A stretch of DNA of 63,757 bases from Acanthamoeba sp. SK_2022b. Lineage: Eukaryota; Discosea; Longamoebia; Acanthamoebidae. Positions 16,388-29,300 of the stretch are shown in pieces (position 1 is the stretch's first letter; each line of letters opens with the position of its first letter). The notes below the pieces were generated by a model that saw only the letters and a list, made by a program, of their open reading frames with translations, did no database searches and was not told the DNA's origin. The position numbers and the translations under genes are program-made. Where the stretch lies: assembly GCA_027943245.1 (NCBI GenBank), contig JANDJZ010000258.1, positions 1 through 63,757 of the forward strand, given 5' to 3'.

Positions 16388-17327
16388 CTACTGGGCCAAA
16401 AGGCGACTGTGCTGATGGTGAAGGGCGCTGAGGCTGACCATGGGGTCGATGCGGCCGCCGGTGTGCTTGTGGGCGTGCTCCAGGAAGGAACCGGGGCAGG
16501 AAACGGCGCAGTTGGATGGCACAGCGAACAGGCTCGACGGCTGCGGAGCCACGCGCAGGTGTGGGTAGAAGTTCCACACGACCACGCCACCATCGACCAG
16601 AGCTACATCTCCGCCGGTCTTCACATCGGTCCAGTAGTAGAATCCTGCGTGGGTAGAAACCAACACAACGTAGAGCGTTTGTGACGTCACTGCGTGCGGA
16701 GCCGAGAGATAGCGAGAGAGTGATACCTTCGTCGGTGACCCAAAAGTCAGAGTTGTGGAGTACGCCATGAAGGTCGGGAGTGGGAACGACGAAGCCCGAA
16801 GCATTGAAGCCTCGCAGGAAGTCAGGCGGGACCTGTACAGGTAGAACGGGTGTGACCACCAAGTGTGGAAGAAATAGGACACGAAAGGTTGCCCCCACGA
16901 GCGCGGGAGACGAACCGTGCCGACGCCGGGGATGAGGAGACAGCAGTCTACGCCAGCGTGGGGGGCGAAGAGGTAGGTGCCCTTGGGGTTGAACAGCAGG
17001 TTGCAGCCCTTCTTCCACGCATCGCCCTGGAGAATGGGTTTAGCTCGAGGTCGTGTTTACGCGGAGCGGGGGGGGAGCAATACGTACGGGAATGAGCCCC
17101 GGCAGACAGACGTCGGGGTAGGTGACGAGCGAGGCCTGAATGTTGAAGTCGTAGTAGAAATGGGACGTGGCGTTGACTATGGGCGGGTTGGTAGCCGACT
17201 CCACCACGCTCAAGCCAAACGGGACGTCGAACTGGCGCGGCCACACCGGTTTGCGCGGAACCGCAGACGTGGAGGTCGCCACGACGGCCAGTACCGCCAC
17301 AACGAAGAAGACCAGAGCAGCGCGCAT
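16388..17327 (-). CDS. Secreted protein of unknown family
   Basis: The ATG at 17327 opens MRAALVFFVVAVLAVVATSTSA, a signal peptide. The mature part shows FYYDFNIQASLV, DVCLPGLIP, CNLLFNPKGTYLF, CCLLIPGVG, DFLRGFNASGFVVP, and VVWNFYPHLRVAPQP, ending LLAQ with the stop at 16390-16388. Three introns were placed (about 16986-17090 with acceptor region, 16832-16915, and 16645-16725). Several cysteines and NAS/NAT glycosylation sites suit an extracellular or vacuolar protein. The arrangement of paired Cys and beta-like strands vaguely recalls ependymin-related proteins, but no motif decides this. It lies head to tail behind the protease and divergent from Dicer. Confidence 0.72.
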
Positions 17328-17595
17328 GGTGGGTTGTGTGTTCTTCCGGAAGTTTATCTTTGGTTGTTGAACAAAATGGAAAGCTACCGAGCGCCCGGTG
17401 ATTGGCCCAAGATCACGGCGCGATCGGCGAAGCTCTACCAGCCCTCGCTGTGGAGACATCGTTGTACATAGCAGTTGGGCGGTCGCTGACCATGCAGAGC
17501 ATCGTAACGGTAGTGACGCACAGCGCTGTGGCAGTGACACGGATCGCGAAATATATAGAGAAAAAAATAAAATAAATTCATTAGCTGGACACCGC

Positions 17596-19275
17596 ATGGA
17601 AGCAGAGGAGGCACAACCGTCTGCAACGCACAGCAAGGGTTTGCTGAACCAAGTGGTTCTGCAGCTTGGGGGACAGATGCCCCTCTATTCCTGGGGGCCT
17701 CCAGCCGGCCCACCCCATGACCTCCTCTTCACCGCGTCAGGTACTACAACTTTATTCTTTTTTAGCTAAAAAAATAAATAAAAAAAAACAAAAATAGAGA
17801 TAAATGGTTGAAGTGAGCACTTCCTGTGCCCCAAGTCAAGGTGTTGGTGCAGGAGGCGGTGGTGGCAGGTGCTGGCTCTGGCACCTCCAAGAAGAGAGCG
17901 GCTGACGCTGCAGCTCGAGATGCGTACCAGCAGATGATCGCCCTTGGGTGCGTGAACGTGTTGGCGTAGTCGTGCCGCACTGACACTGACCAATGCGCAT
18001 GTCTACCCCTCCCGTGAAGGTTGGTGTCATCTGACAACGGCAACCAGGCGTCCATGAAGCTCACACCCCAGGCCCACCAGCGAAACACGAACAAACAAAA
18101 GCCAGTGGGCGACGTCCCAGTCTCGGAGCAACCGCCACGCAAGCGAAGTCGCCTCGACGACGAGGTCAAGGCGAGCCTCCCTTGCCTGGGCGGCTCGGCG
18201 CCACCCGTCGACGGAGCGTGCTACCTCTATACTCTGGAGCTGCCCAACATCAACAAGGTAGCTGGAGCTCCCTCTGCGCGCACAAGTTGACCGCTCATCG
18301 CGCAACACGTCACACATGCAGGAGCGCAGCTACGAACACTTTGCAGGACTGCGTTTCGATGGGTTCAGTCTCATCAGCTCCACGCCCCTCTATATCCCGC
18401 ATTTCAAGCTCTGCGGTATCGCGTCCACCATCAGGCCTGACCTGCTCGTTCTCTCTCTCTCTCTCTCTCCAAATCTATCTAGTCAGGGCTTGAGTTCAGT
18501 TTGTACGCGCAGGCGCAGCCGGCAACATATCTCTTATTTATCTTTATCTTTAAATTTATTTATACTTATATTTATATTGTATTTGTATTTATTTGGTAAT
18601 TTGGTCATGCCATCACAGGAAAACGTTTCGAGCCGGTCCAGGTCCGGGTGACATCGGAACGGCAGTTGCAGCTATCGGGCGACGAGCTGCGGATCGTGCA
18701 GGACTTTCACCGGCACCTACTCCACTCCATTCTGCGCCTCGGCGCGCAGCTCAAGTCCTCGCCCGACCGTCTTTGCATCCTCCCTCGATTTTTGCCTCCC
18801 GGGTAAGCCGCCTCTCTTCTCTCGCATGTTTGTCGTTTTCGTGGTCGTGGTGGTTTGGTTTCAACGTTTCTCGTCGTTTTTGTGGTCGTGGACATCCTGA
18901 TTCGCAAAGAAGGTCGTTAGAGCTTACCCAATCGGCGACTTCGTTCAGAACGACAGCTGCAGATGACGATCTCAACCTGCAGCTGCCGTTCATCAAGTCG
19001 CTCATGCAGTGCACGTCGGCCTCTGACCGGTTTCACGCGATTTTAAGTGAGGCCGGCCTCGCCCTCGACCAGCTCAAGGAGGCGCACGCTGCACAGGGCC
19101 TCGACCGGCCCGCAGACCCGATGGTCGACAACATCGATCTCGTTCGTCGCACGCAGGCGCGCATCGATTCCGAGTTCAACGGGCGCATGTTCTTCACCGC
19201 GTACATGCTCCTCCTCTCTCGCTTGCGATTGGCTGTCACTGCCTCTTATCCGTGTGTGCGTGTGTGTGTGCATGT

Positions 19276-19352
<77 letters not shown>

Positions 19353-19658
19353 GTGTGCAGGTACAATGGTCAGGCCTATGTGCTGTGCCGGGTCGACGTC
19401 GGCCTGACGCCGCAGCATTGGTTCCGCGGCTCGGACCAAGCCTGGGTGTCGTTCGCCGACTACTACCGCGCGCACAGGAGCATCGAGCTGTCGGACCTGC
19501 ATCAGCCCATGATCGCGGCCAATCAGTCCAACATCGGCGCCCTCGCCACCGTGCTCCCCGACGCCTCCACCGTCACACCAGGTTCCGCTGCCCCTCCTCT
19601 CACTGCTGTCTGCTCGATGCTGAATCCCTCGTGCCTTGCGTGCGTGCGTGTGTATATG

Positions 19659-19748
<90 letters not shown>

Positions 19749-20206
19749 ATGTAGAGATGAGACCCGAGGACGCCCCGCCAGATGTGGCGCTGGCCCTGGG
19801 CAAAAGCCTCTTCATGCCGCTCGAGCTCTGCAACCTGTCGGGGGTGACCTTCGAAATGAGCACGAAGCACGTCCACTACCTGCCCAGCATTCTCAACCAT
19901 TGCCACGCGCTGCAGGTTTTCTACGGCAAGCTCGACCACTTGCAGCGATCGGCCGACCTCGCCATCACCGACCGGCGCCTCCTTAAGGAGGTGCGCCCTT
20001 GCCCTTATGTGAACCTTCTGGCCTCTGACCTGCGCGAATGCCCCATGGTTGCGCGCGCGCGTGTGTGGCAGGCCCTCACGCACTCATCGTTTGCGCGCAC
20101 GCGGGAGGTCGACATGGCCGACAGCGAGCGGCTCGAGTTCCTTGGCGACGCCGTCCTCGAATTCCTTGTCGCCACCCGCGTCTACCTGCGCCACCCGTCC
20201 GTACGG

Positions 20207-20280
<74 letters not shown>

Positions 20281-21768
20281 CCTTGGGCGTGTTTGTCGTT
20301 TTCTCTTTCGGTCGCGCGCGATTCGTGCTGTGCTGACGGTCGCGGTCCGATTTGTGATGGTGGTTTGGGGGGGGGGCAGCTGGCGGAGGGCGAGCTGACC
20401 GAGAAGAAGATGACCTACATTCGCAACTCGACGCTGGCCCGCGCGGCCCAGCGGCTCGGCCTGCTCGACTACGTGCTCGTCGAGGGCAACCCGACCATGA
20501 CGCCGGCCGGGGCCGGGTCGGTGTCGGCCGACGCGCTCGAGGCCGTGCTCGGCGCGCTCTTCCTCGACCGGGGCATCGACGAGGTCAACCGGTTCTGCGA
20601 GCGGTGGCTGTTCGATCTCGGCGACGATCCCGCCCTGGCGCCCTTGGAGCGCAGCCCTCTCTTCTCCAAGCCGACCGCGAACTACACTCTGTCCGACATT
20701 CGTACGTTTTATTTTTTTATTTTTTTATATATATTTGTTTGTTGTTGTTGTTTTGTTATGTTATCCAAGAGTTTTTTTTGTTTTCATTTTTAAAAAAAAT
20801 TGATATTTTGCGCTCGTTGCGTAGGCCCACCCGTTGTGCGAGAGGCTGCGCGAGACGCTGCTGATGTGTCAGGCCTGGAGTCGGTGCTCGGCTTTCGCTT
20901 CGAGGACAAGGGCCACCTGCAACAGGTGCCGCCCCTCTCTTCTGTCTTGCCATCGATCGACCGCTAACAACGAAGTAATAAATTAAAATATAAATATAAA
21001 TATCCATATAAATATAAATAAATTTGCCCCTCAGGCGGTGACGCATCGATCGTTCGGCACCGGAGGCCTGGCCCAGGAGGAGCAAGAAGGCGGCGACGAC
21101 GAGGGGCGAGGGGTCAACGATGAAGAGGCGGAAGACAAGGAGGCAACGGCGACGACGAGGGACGAGGGGTCGTACGAGCAGCTCGAGTTTCTGGGCGATT
21201 CGCTCCTCAAGTTCATCACCACCGTCCACCTTTACCTCGGGTCTTCGACGGACGTGCGCGAGGTACACCTCACACGAATTTTGCGCGCGTCATGAGCTAA
21301 CGACGCCCGGACGCACGCACGCACATGCACGCACATGCACGCACGCACGCAGGGCCAGCTCAGCGACCGTCGGTCAATGCTCGTGCGGAACGAAACGTTG
21401 GCCGAGTGCACCGGGCGAGAGGGGCTCGCCGCCTTTCTTCTGCACCGGGACGTGGCTTCCCTCTCGCCTAAGGACAAAGTCTTTGGCGACATCCTCGAAT
21501 CTCTCATCGGTACCTATTTACATTTATACGAATTTTATATTTTATATTGCATATTTTTAATATTTTTTTATCATATTCTAGTGGTTGAATGTCTTCTTAC
21601 ACGTCATGTCGTGCAGGGGCTGCCTACATGGACAAGGGGATGGCCGACCCGGAGACGCTGCGGCGCGAGCACGGGTGTGGATGCGGAGTGGACGTGTTCG
21701 GGTGCCTCGTGCACAAGCTCATCATCTCTCCCTCCTCGCACACGCATGTCGCCCCGCCACCGCCATGA
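17596..21768 (+). CDS. Dicer-like ribonuclease III, helicase-less, with N-terminal dsRBD
   Basis: This enzyme should cut double-stranded RNA into small RNAs. The ATG is at 17596. Domains in order: a dsRBD (LLNQVVLQLGGQMPLYSW, GSGTSKKRAADAAARDAYQQM); a nuclear-type basic patch (PPRKRSR); a platform-like segment (LSGDELRIVQDFHRHLLHSIL); a PAZ-like region (SFADYYRAHRSIELSDLHQPM, LFMPLELCNLSGV, SILNHCHALQVFYGKLDHL); RNase IIIa (ALTHSSF, ERLEFLGDAVLEF, ALEAVLGALFLDRG); and RNase IIIb (AVTHRSFG, EQLEFLGDSLLKF, KVFGDILESLIGAAYMDKG). The acidic catalytic residues are present in both RNase III domains. There is no DExD/H helicase and no C-terminal dsRBD, a layout known from Dictyostelium Drn proteins. 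About a dozen introns include three long TG or CA tracts. An AT-rich tract with TATATAG precedes the start. Confidence 0.93.
19277..19347. repeat. (TG)n microsatellite in Dicer intron
   Basis: Sense-strand TG tract running to within about 13 bases of the acceptor GTGTGCAG. Confidence 0.97.
19660..19746. repeat. (TG)n microsatellite in Dicer intron
   Basis: Sense-strand TG tract ending 9 bases before the acceptor AATGTAG. Confidence 0.97.
20208..20278. repeat. (CA)n microsatellite in Dicer intron
   Basis: Sense-strand CA tract at the donor side of the intron that splits RNase IIIa; the acceptor is about 100 bases downstream after a G run. Confidence 0.97.
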
Positions 21769-21870
21769 GCGGTGGGAGATTGAGCACAAGCGCATCGTGT
21801 TTTATTGTTGTTTTTCTTATATTTTTTTTTATTATTTATTTATTTCATTGAGCTGCAACTGGGGCGGTCG

Positions 21871-22494
21871 TCACGAGGCCGAGGGCGCGGCGGCGAGCAC
21901 GGCGAACACGCCCAGGTGGTCCGACGGGAAGATGTCCTTGCCGGGGCCCTTCGTGCCGATGGGCTGGGCGCCCACGGTCCGGGACTCCCGGACGCGCCAG
22001 GCCGACATCGATCCCGAGGGCAGCGCTCGGTAGAGGATGCGGTCGTACCTGCTTGGTCGAGCCCGTGGTCTGTGTGGCCGCGCCACCAGAGAGGAGTCAG
22101 CGCGACACGGAGTGCGTGCGTGTGCATGTGTGAAAGGTGAGGCGACCTGGGGTAGGTGATGCCGGTGGTGTGGCCGGGGTCGTCCTGGTGCAGCGCTGTC
22201 CACACGTCCGTGTAGTCGCCCCTCACGCTCTGTCGGTCCATCGGTCGACAACCAACCGAGAGGTCTTAGAGTCTACAACCAACCAATAGGAAAGCAGTCC
22301 CCTCCCAGACCAGGACAGCAGGTGACCCAACCTCCTCCTCCCTGGTCCCAGCCGGAAAGTTGAAGTCGCCGGTGATGATGCAGAGTCCCGCTTCTTCATC
22401 ATTGCTGACAGCAGCTCGTTCTCCTCCTCCTTCTACTTCTTGGCCTTGATGCCCTTTTCGCGCCAACAAGTCTGAGATTGGCTTGTTGTGTGTG

Positions 22495-22570
<76 letters not shown>

Positions 22571-23478
22571 TCATCGGCGTGAACGTACCTGGGCCGTCCA
22601 GCAGGCGAAACATCTTGGCCAGTTGTGCCTTGCGGAGGGGCGGGCTGAAGCCATCAAAGTCCCTGCTCTCGAGATGTGCTGTGCACACGCGCACCTGACC
22701 ATTGACGGACCCACCGGTCAGTCCGTTATTGGTGATATATATTTCAGATATATATATATATATCTAAAATAAATAAATAAATAATCATAAAACTTGAGTT
22801 TCCTCCATATAAAGGTGCCTTCTGTCCGTTGATGGTGATCTCGGCGAGCAGCGCGTTCCGCTGCATGAGGGAATGGGTCTCGTGAAGTTCGAGACGCCCG
22901 AAGGGAAACCGAGACAGCACGACCACGCCATAGGGCTCCACCGTTTTGAGCACAGTGTCGTCCTGGGTCGGGCAGTGAGCTAGATCAGTCACGGCGTGTG
23001 GCTGGCCAGCGCGAGGCGAGAGATGTACGCCAGCGTCGGGCATGTGGTAGTGCTGGCTGAGCCACGGGTGTCGCTTCAGCGCCCGTGCAAACTGCTGCGT
23101 GACCTCCTGCAAGCAGACCACCTGTTCTGGCGATCAAAGTGAGCAGCTGATGTGGGTGAACACAACAAGGCGGCAATGTTGACCGTAGGGTGCAGTTCTT
23201 TGATGATGTCGGCCACGGCTTCGAACCGCAGTTGCCAGTCGTCCAGATCGAACCACACGTTGTAGGTGAGCACAGACAACTCTTCGAGTGCTTCGTTCTC
23301 ATCGTACGGGTGCTGCGTGTTAATAGTTTAATCATTTTATTATTTTTTATTAATGATACGTATTTTATCATGAATTAAGTGGGCTAAAAAGCACCTGGCT
23401 TGAGGGCGCCGAGGGGTGAAGAGCCAGGACGTGGTTTACTTCCTTTGCCAGGTACGTTTGCAGCGGTCCTGATGCCAT
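21871..23478 (-). CDS. Endonuclease/exonuclease/phosphatase (EEP) family enzyme, TDP2-like
   Basis: EEP enzymes are metal-dependent phosphodiesterases. The proposed ATG is 23478 (MASGPLQTYLAKEVNHVLAL), joined by an intron at about 23312-23395 to LSVLTYNVWFDLDDW. Motifs in order: YNVWF with the metal-site Asn; VVCLQEVTQQF with the metal-binding Glu; GVVVLSRFPFGRLEL; VRVCTAHLESRDFD; CIITGDFNFPAGT with GDxN; DVWTALHQDDPGHTTGIT; YDRILYR; and the terminal PSDHLGVFAVL with the catalytic SDH. The stop is at 21873-21871. The full EEP signature is present, and the TYNVWF/LQEV/SDH pattern fits the TDP2-type branch, though the substrate is not decided. The first exon overlaps, on the other strand, the upstream part of the F-box gene. 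Confidence 0.85.
22489..22571. repeat. (TG)n-(TGCG)n microsatellite
   Basis: TG tract passing into a (TGCG)n tract of about 60 bases. It lies in an intron of the minus-strand EEP gene, where it is (CA)n-(CGCA)n in the sense direction. Confidence 0.96.
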
Positions 23479-23549
23479 CGTCCGCGTTGGGGTTGCTTCT
23501 GCGAAAACGCACAAAAAATGCTGTCCTGCCAAACCACGGCCTGTTCCAG

Positions 23550-23983
23550 CGCGGATCACCCTGGACGACCTGCCAGAGGAGCTGCTGCAGCATATCTTCT
23601 TGGCGCTGGGTGATCCTTCTCACTTACCCGCCATCGCCCTGGTCTGTAGGTGGCTACGTCAAACCTTGAACTTTGCTAAGCAAACAACTAGCAACTCAAA
23701 CCAAACTGGCAGGAAGTGGTACCGGGTTAGCATGGACCGAAAGGTGCAGAGCTTGTGGTGGTGGGGCCACCACATACGGCGCTATCGTCCCATGATCCGT
23801 CGAAGCATTCTTGACGTTCCGCTCTGCTCGTCTGCCTGCGCTGGCGCCCAGTTCGATACAGCAACCTTTGCCGACCATGCAGTACACAGCTACCCACCTC
23901 TCCAGCGTGACCCACGCGTGCTTTGTGCTACACTCAATAACTTCCTGCAGATCCGCATCACGTGGCCAGTACGGTATGATTGA
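23550..23983 (+). CDS. F-box protein, 5' end unresolved
   Basis: The frame from 23550 reads ITLDDLPEELLQHIFLALGD then SHLPAIALVCRWLRQTLN, a good F-box (LPxEll..If..l.......l..VCrxWr), followed by WYRVSMDRKVQSLWWWGHHI and a stop at 23981-23983. F-box proteins bring substrates to SCF ubiquitin ligases. No in-frame ATG precedes the box within 100 bases, but CTGTTCCAG at 23541-23549 is a plausible acceptor, so a short 5' exon upstream is expected. The tail of about 95 residues has no recognisable repeat, so the protein is short. The upstream part is antisense to the first exon of the EEP gene. Confidence 0.65.
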
Positions 23984-24488
23984 CATTTGGGGAGAAAGGT
24001 CACTGTACGGGTGCCCTTCCCCTATTGGAGAACTGACAATATCAACTGTGAATAACTGACAACAGTCATTCACTTGCTCGATCTGGTGGGTAAAAACAAT
24101 TATCAGTATATGGTAGGTGTTATGGATAAGGGAAGATGACCTTTTATATCCATTGGTCCTTATGGAAATCATATGGGGATGGCGTGGAAGTTATATGAAA
24201 TTCCACAAGGGTGAACAAAACCAAGATTTGTACTCAAATCTTATTTCTCTTATCTCTCTACATACAATAAACTACTTACTCAACGGTCTTCTACTCTTTA
24301 CAACTGGTTTGTGGACTTGAGTTATTATTACAACTGCGTAGCTACTCCAATATCCCCATGTATCACATGCTCAGGACCATACTGGGTCTAAAGCAGGCGT
24401 CACACCTTGGATGTAAGCTGGAGTACACCAGCTTCTCCTCTCTCTCTCTTTTGTTTGTACATCAAAAAAAAAAAAAAAAAATAAACAC
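23984..24488. other. Intergenic AT-rich region
   Basis: Between the convergent ends of the F-box gene and the phospholipase. No coding frame or repeat of note except an A17 run near 24464-24481. Confidence 0.6.
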
Positions 24489-24916
24489 TTAGTGTAGACC
24501 GAAGATGGACTTGAGTATGCTGGTGGCCTTCTCCACGCCTCCGCCCTCGTCGTCCTCATCCTCGGGCCTCTGCTGGTGGTTGTTGTTGCGGCCGGCAGTG
24601 GCGGCACCGTTGTCTTCCACGCATTCCTCCTCCTCCTGGTCGTCCTCCTCTTCCTCGCTGTAGGAGCCGCGCCGGCGGAGCCACACGACCTTGGACGACG
24701 ACGACGTGAACGCCGTGCTCTTTTTGGTTCCGCCCGACGGCGACGACGCGTTGTTGGCGTCGTGCTTGTCGATCTTGTCCCGCTCTTTGTCCTTTCGCCG
24801 CTTCAGCTTGCCCGAGAACGGCTTCATCTTGATCTTCTTGGCTCGCCTCCGCGCGTCGCTGAACAACGTCAACGATTCCTGTTCCCCCTAACTCGTCAGC
24901 TCTCTCTCCCTCACAC

Positions 24917-24981
<65 letters not shown>

Positions 24982-25819
24982 CACATCACACACGCCACCT
25001 TTTCGTTCTTGATGATGGTGCCGGCATCGGTGAAGCTGTGCGCCTTGCGCTCGTCCTCGTCGTCGGTCGTGCTGCTGGTGGTGGTGTGCCTCGACGTTGC
25101 TCTCCGCCCGCTGCATGAGGCTCAGCACGTCGCTCACCGTGTGCGCGCCGCCGCCGGCCTCCAGCTTGCCCCGGTGCCGCGCCGGGAGCTTCTGGCTGAC
25201 GTCGCTCTTGGCCCGCCGCTTGGCCCACAGCCGCCGCATCTTCTTGAGGCGCTTGCGCTCGCGCTCCTCCTTGTCGTCGTCCTCGCCGTCGGCCGCCTCC
25301 TCGTCCTCGTCGGCGTCGACGTCCTCGCCGACGTCCTCCGCGTCGTCCTCCTCCTCCTCCGCGTTCTCGTCGTCGCTCTCCCGCGGCTGCTTGCTCTTCT
25401 TCCACATGTGTCGCTTCTTCTCCTTGCGCCGCCGCATGAGCAGCTTGGGCACCTTGTCGCCCTTGCCCTGCTGCTGCTGCTGCTTTTGCTGCTGTCGTTG
25501 CTGTTGCTGCCTCGACGCCGACTTGTCGCCGTAGACGTGCACGCGAATCCACTCGATCGTGTCGTCCAGCACGATGCTCCGCCCCAGCTCCACCAGCTTG
25601 ATCGCGATCGCCGGGTCGTCCTGTGGCGAAGGCGCCGTTGTCGACAAAAAAAAGTGAGTCGTGGCACGCGTGCGGGAGCGCGCGCGCTGGCGTGTACCAT
25701 GGGCAGCTTCTCTTCCATGTGCGGGTCCAGTCGGTGATAGTTTTGGCCCAGCATGAGCGTGGTCAGGAAATCCACATTGTTATTGGCTGCACACATGATA
25801 AACACGTTAGACCAGTGAC

Positions 25820-25899
<80 letters not shown>

Positions 25900-26271
25900 G
25901 ACATAGACTCGTACCAGCGCCGAAGAGAACCTCGGTAAGCTTGGGACCCCATTTGAGGAGGCCCCAATCGTGCTGGTCGCCCTGCATCACCCCAACCGTA
26001 AGCACGCGGACTCGGTTTGGTCGTGTCGTGTCGTGTCGTGTCTTCAACGCAAGGTGAAGCGTACGCTGATGTACTTCCGAACGGTGCCCGTGCCCAGGGA
26101 CAGTATGCGTATGTTCTCCATCGGCTGTCGCTTCTTGGCCTTCAGGCCAGTCACCGTGACCGCGGCCGTCAACGACGGGTTGTTGGCCACCACTCCGCCG
26201 TCCACGTGCTATTTTCGACGTGGAGCGAGGTGAGCATCAGGAGGCAGTGCAGAGCAGTTCCAGCATTCAAC

Positions 26272-26338
<67 letters not shown>

Positions 26339-29300
26339 CCACCTTGTTGTAGGAGGGGAAGAAGGAGGGCGCTGACGATGATCCCTGCACGTACTCCCAT
26401 ACGGGCGTGTCGAGCACTCGCTGCGCCTCTTCCTCGTCGTCTACACGGATATATAAAAACAAATTAAATCATTTAATTGGCCTCATTCGCATGTGTATAA
26501 GCTATTGCTTTTTAAAAAAATGGAATAAACATAATTAAAAAATATTAGAAAAAATTGTACCTGAGTTGTCTGGATTCATTGGAATGTTGTGATACGATCT
26601 GCGGGAGGAGAGGGAGGAAGAGTCAGGTTGGGTTAGCGAGAGAGGCCGTGTGCGGTGCGCGTGAGTACCGGGCCATCCACGTTCGGTCGTCGCCCTCCCG
26701 CATGACGTCGATGTTGTCCAGCAGAAATGACGTGATGAGCAGCTGTTTCGGCAGCTCGCCCATCTTGACCCCATTCAATATCTGCGCGCCCCCAAGAGAG
26801 AGGCAATGTTAGTCGACCAATCAGTGAGACCGCCCACTTACGGGGGAGGGGCAGGCACCTCTTCGCCGCATATGCTCATGGCCGTGTGTGTGTACTTGGC
26901 CTTCTTCATGCCGAAGCCGGCGACGGTGTTCATCGTCCGCTCGCCCTCGACCAGATAGGGCATGATGCCCTCCATCAACGCACGGATGAACATCGCCGAA
27001 CGACCTGCATTATTGATTTATTTATTTATTTATTTATTTATTTCCCCATGAGTATTATTTACGAATAAATGTATCAATTTGTAAATTAAAAAATATGATA
27101 ATTATAAATTAATTACATATTCATTTGAATTAGGTATTATCACGTGTAGCGTACCCGAGGCGAGGCAGGCACACAGCATGGAGCCGCCCGAGACGCCGGC
27201 GAACAGACTCACCCGCTTCAGCAGGTCGGGGAACACCGCAACCAATCTGTGACAGACGCCCACAGTGTTAACGAGAGCCGAGCCGATGAAAGGCGCGCAA
27301 GCGACTACGTCAAGAAAACGACGATGAAGATGGCGATGATGATGATGGAAAAGTGAGGGATGTCGTATTACCGTTCGAGGATGGTGGCTTCGAGGATGCT
27401 CTTGAGGCCCCCGCCGTCGAGACAGAGGATGAAGAAGGGTCGCTTCGTCTTGTCCTCCTCTTCCTCCTCCTCCACTCCCTCCTGCTGATGGTCATCTCCC
27501 CGCTCGGCGTCCTTGGGCCCAAGGGGGGGCTCGGGTCCCTCGGTCGCGACCGGCTCGGCGTCCTCGCTCTCCTGTCGCCCCTCCGCGGCGGGCGACTCCT
27601 CGACGCGGCGCGGCGACCTGGCGGCCAACTCGTCCCGCGGCGAGTGTGGAATGTAGTCGCCGACTAGGAATGTGCATTCCAGTCAGCATTCCTCCGCTCT
27701 CTTGCTCCTCCCCCAAGCTGGGCAGGCGTACATGGAGTCTTGCCGGTTTCGTTGTTGGCCTTCTCGACGAACTCGCGGATCACGTTGCGCAGCTGGAGAG
27801 CTGTCGACAGGAGAGTTTGCGAGTGAGTGGGAGAGAGAGTAAGATGTCGACATGTAAGACATGTAAGACATGTGAAGCTATGTACGTACATCGGTTGACG
27901 GCTGGGTCTTTCACAGAGGTCGCTGCGTATCGGAACAGGGTTAGTGCATGTGTGTGTGGGTGGGTGCGTGCGTGCGAGCGAGCGTGCAAAGAGTGGACGG
28001 CATACGAGCAAAGAAGCGCATCTTGCCGTCGTTCTTGTCGTAGGCCGAGTAGGGGTCCATGTCCTCCACCGAAAACTTTCTGTACCTGCGCTCCGATAGA
28101 CAGCCGCATGCGAGGCACACCGCGACCGCGGCCAGAGAGCAGGCAGGTGGAGGTGAGCGGCGCGCGTGCTGGCGAGCAACGAATCGCGAGCGCGGGAGTA
28201 GATGTGGTGGGGTGGGGGGTTGTTTACTTGTTGGATTTGCGGTTCTCCATCACCGTTTGCAGCCAGGTCGACGAAAAATTGAAGTTGGGCGAGGGCCTGC
28301 CAAAGCGACGCCCCAGCGAATTGATGAGGCGCAAAACTACAATCATGAAACATAGCAGTAGAAGAAGAGAGAGGTCACAGTTGACGTACAGCCTTATGTC
28401 CAAGAACGCACGCGATAGCGAATTCTGAGATGATGTTTGAACTCGTTAGCACACGACACACACAGCACACGAGAATGAAATTGGGAAGGGAGGGAGCGAA
28501 CCCCGAGATCGTCGTTGCTGGCGTCGTCCTTGCTTCGATCTCGCTCGCCACCGACGTCGTCGGCCGAGCGCTCGGCCTTGGACAGGACCAGCTGGCTCTC
28601 GTCGATCGCGCTGCTCGTGCTCTCGCGCCGCAGCATGCGAGGCATGAGCTCGGTCCACTTGCGGCCCTCCTCGGCCGGGCCCAGCGAGTTGGACCGCCGC
28701 GGCTTCCGCGTGAACGGGCTCGTCGTCGTCATCGTCGATGTCGTTGTCGACCCGGAGGGCGCGCGCTCGGCGGCCGAGCCCGTCGGCTGTGTGGTGGCGC
28801 TGGAGTTGGTCGCGTCCCGCGTAGGCGTCATGGCGGCCGGTACAGACGACGACGATTCCGGGGCCGAGGTCGACGTCGACGTCGACGTCGATGAGACGGT
28901 GATGGAAACTGTCGTGGCGACGGCGGTCACGCTCGTCTCTGTCGAGCTGGGAGCAGCCTCCTCGTGCTTGGTCGGCGAGGCGTTGATGCGCACGCGCGCC
29001 GGCGATGACTGAATGAGAGCGCCCGATGACGAAGACGACAACGCCGAGTGATCGAAGGACGCCCCTGGCGACAGCGCGCCCGCCGCTTGTGCAGTGCTGT
29101 CGTTCGCGTGGACCAGCCGCGACAGGGACTCGTGCCAGGCCGAGGCCTCGTCGTCGTTCTGGAAGTAGAACCGGGTCGTGTTCTCGAAGTCGTACTCGTT
29201 CTTCCAGGTGATGTTGAGCCAGATATCGTACGAGCGTATGACGTTCCGCTTGATCTTGGACTCGGACCGACCCATGCGCAGGGTCTCCACCTTCCGACCC

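Noticed and set aside
22508..22571. CRISPR-like or telomeric array
   Set aside because: It is a simple (TGCG)n microsatellite in an intron, without spacers, and internal to the contig.
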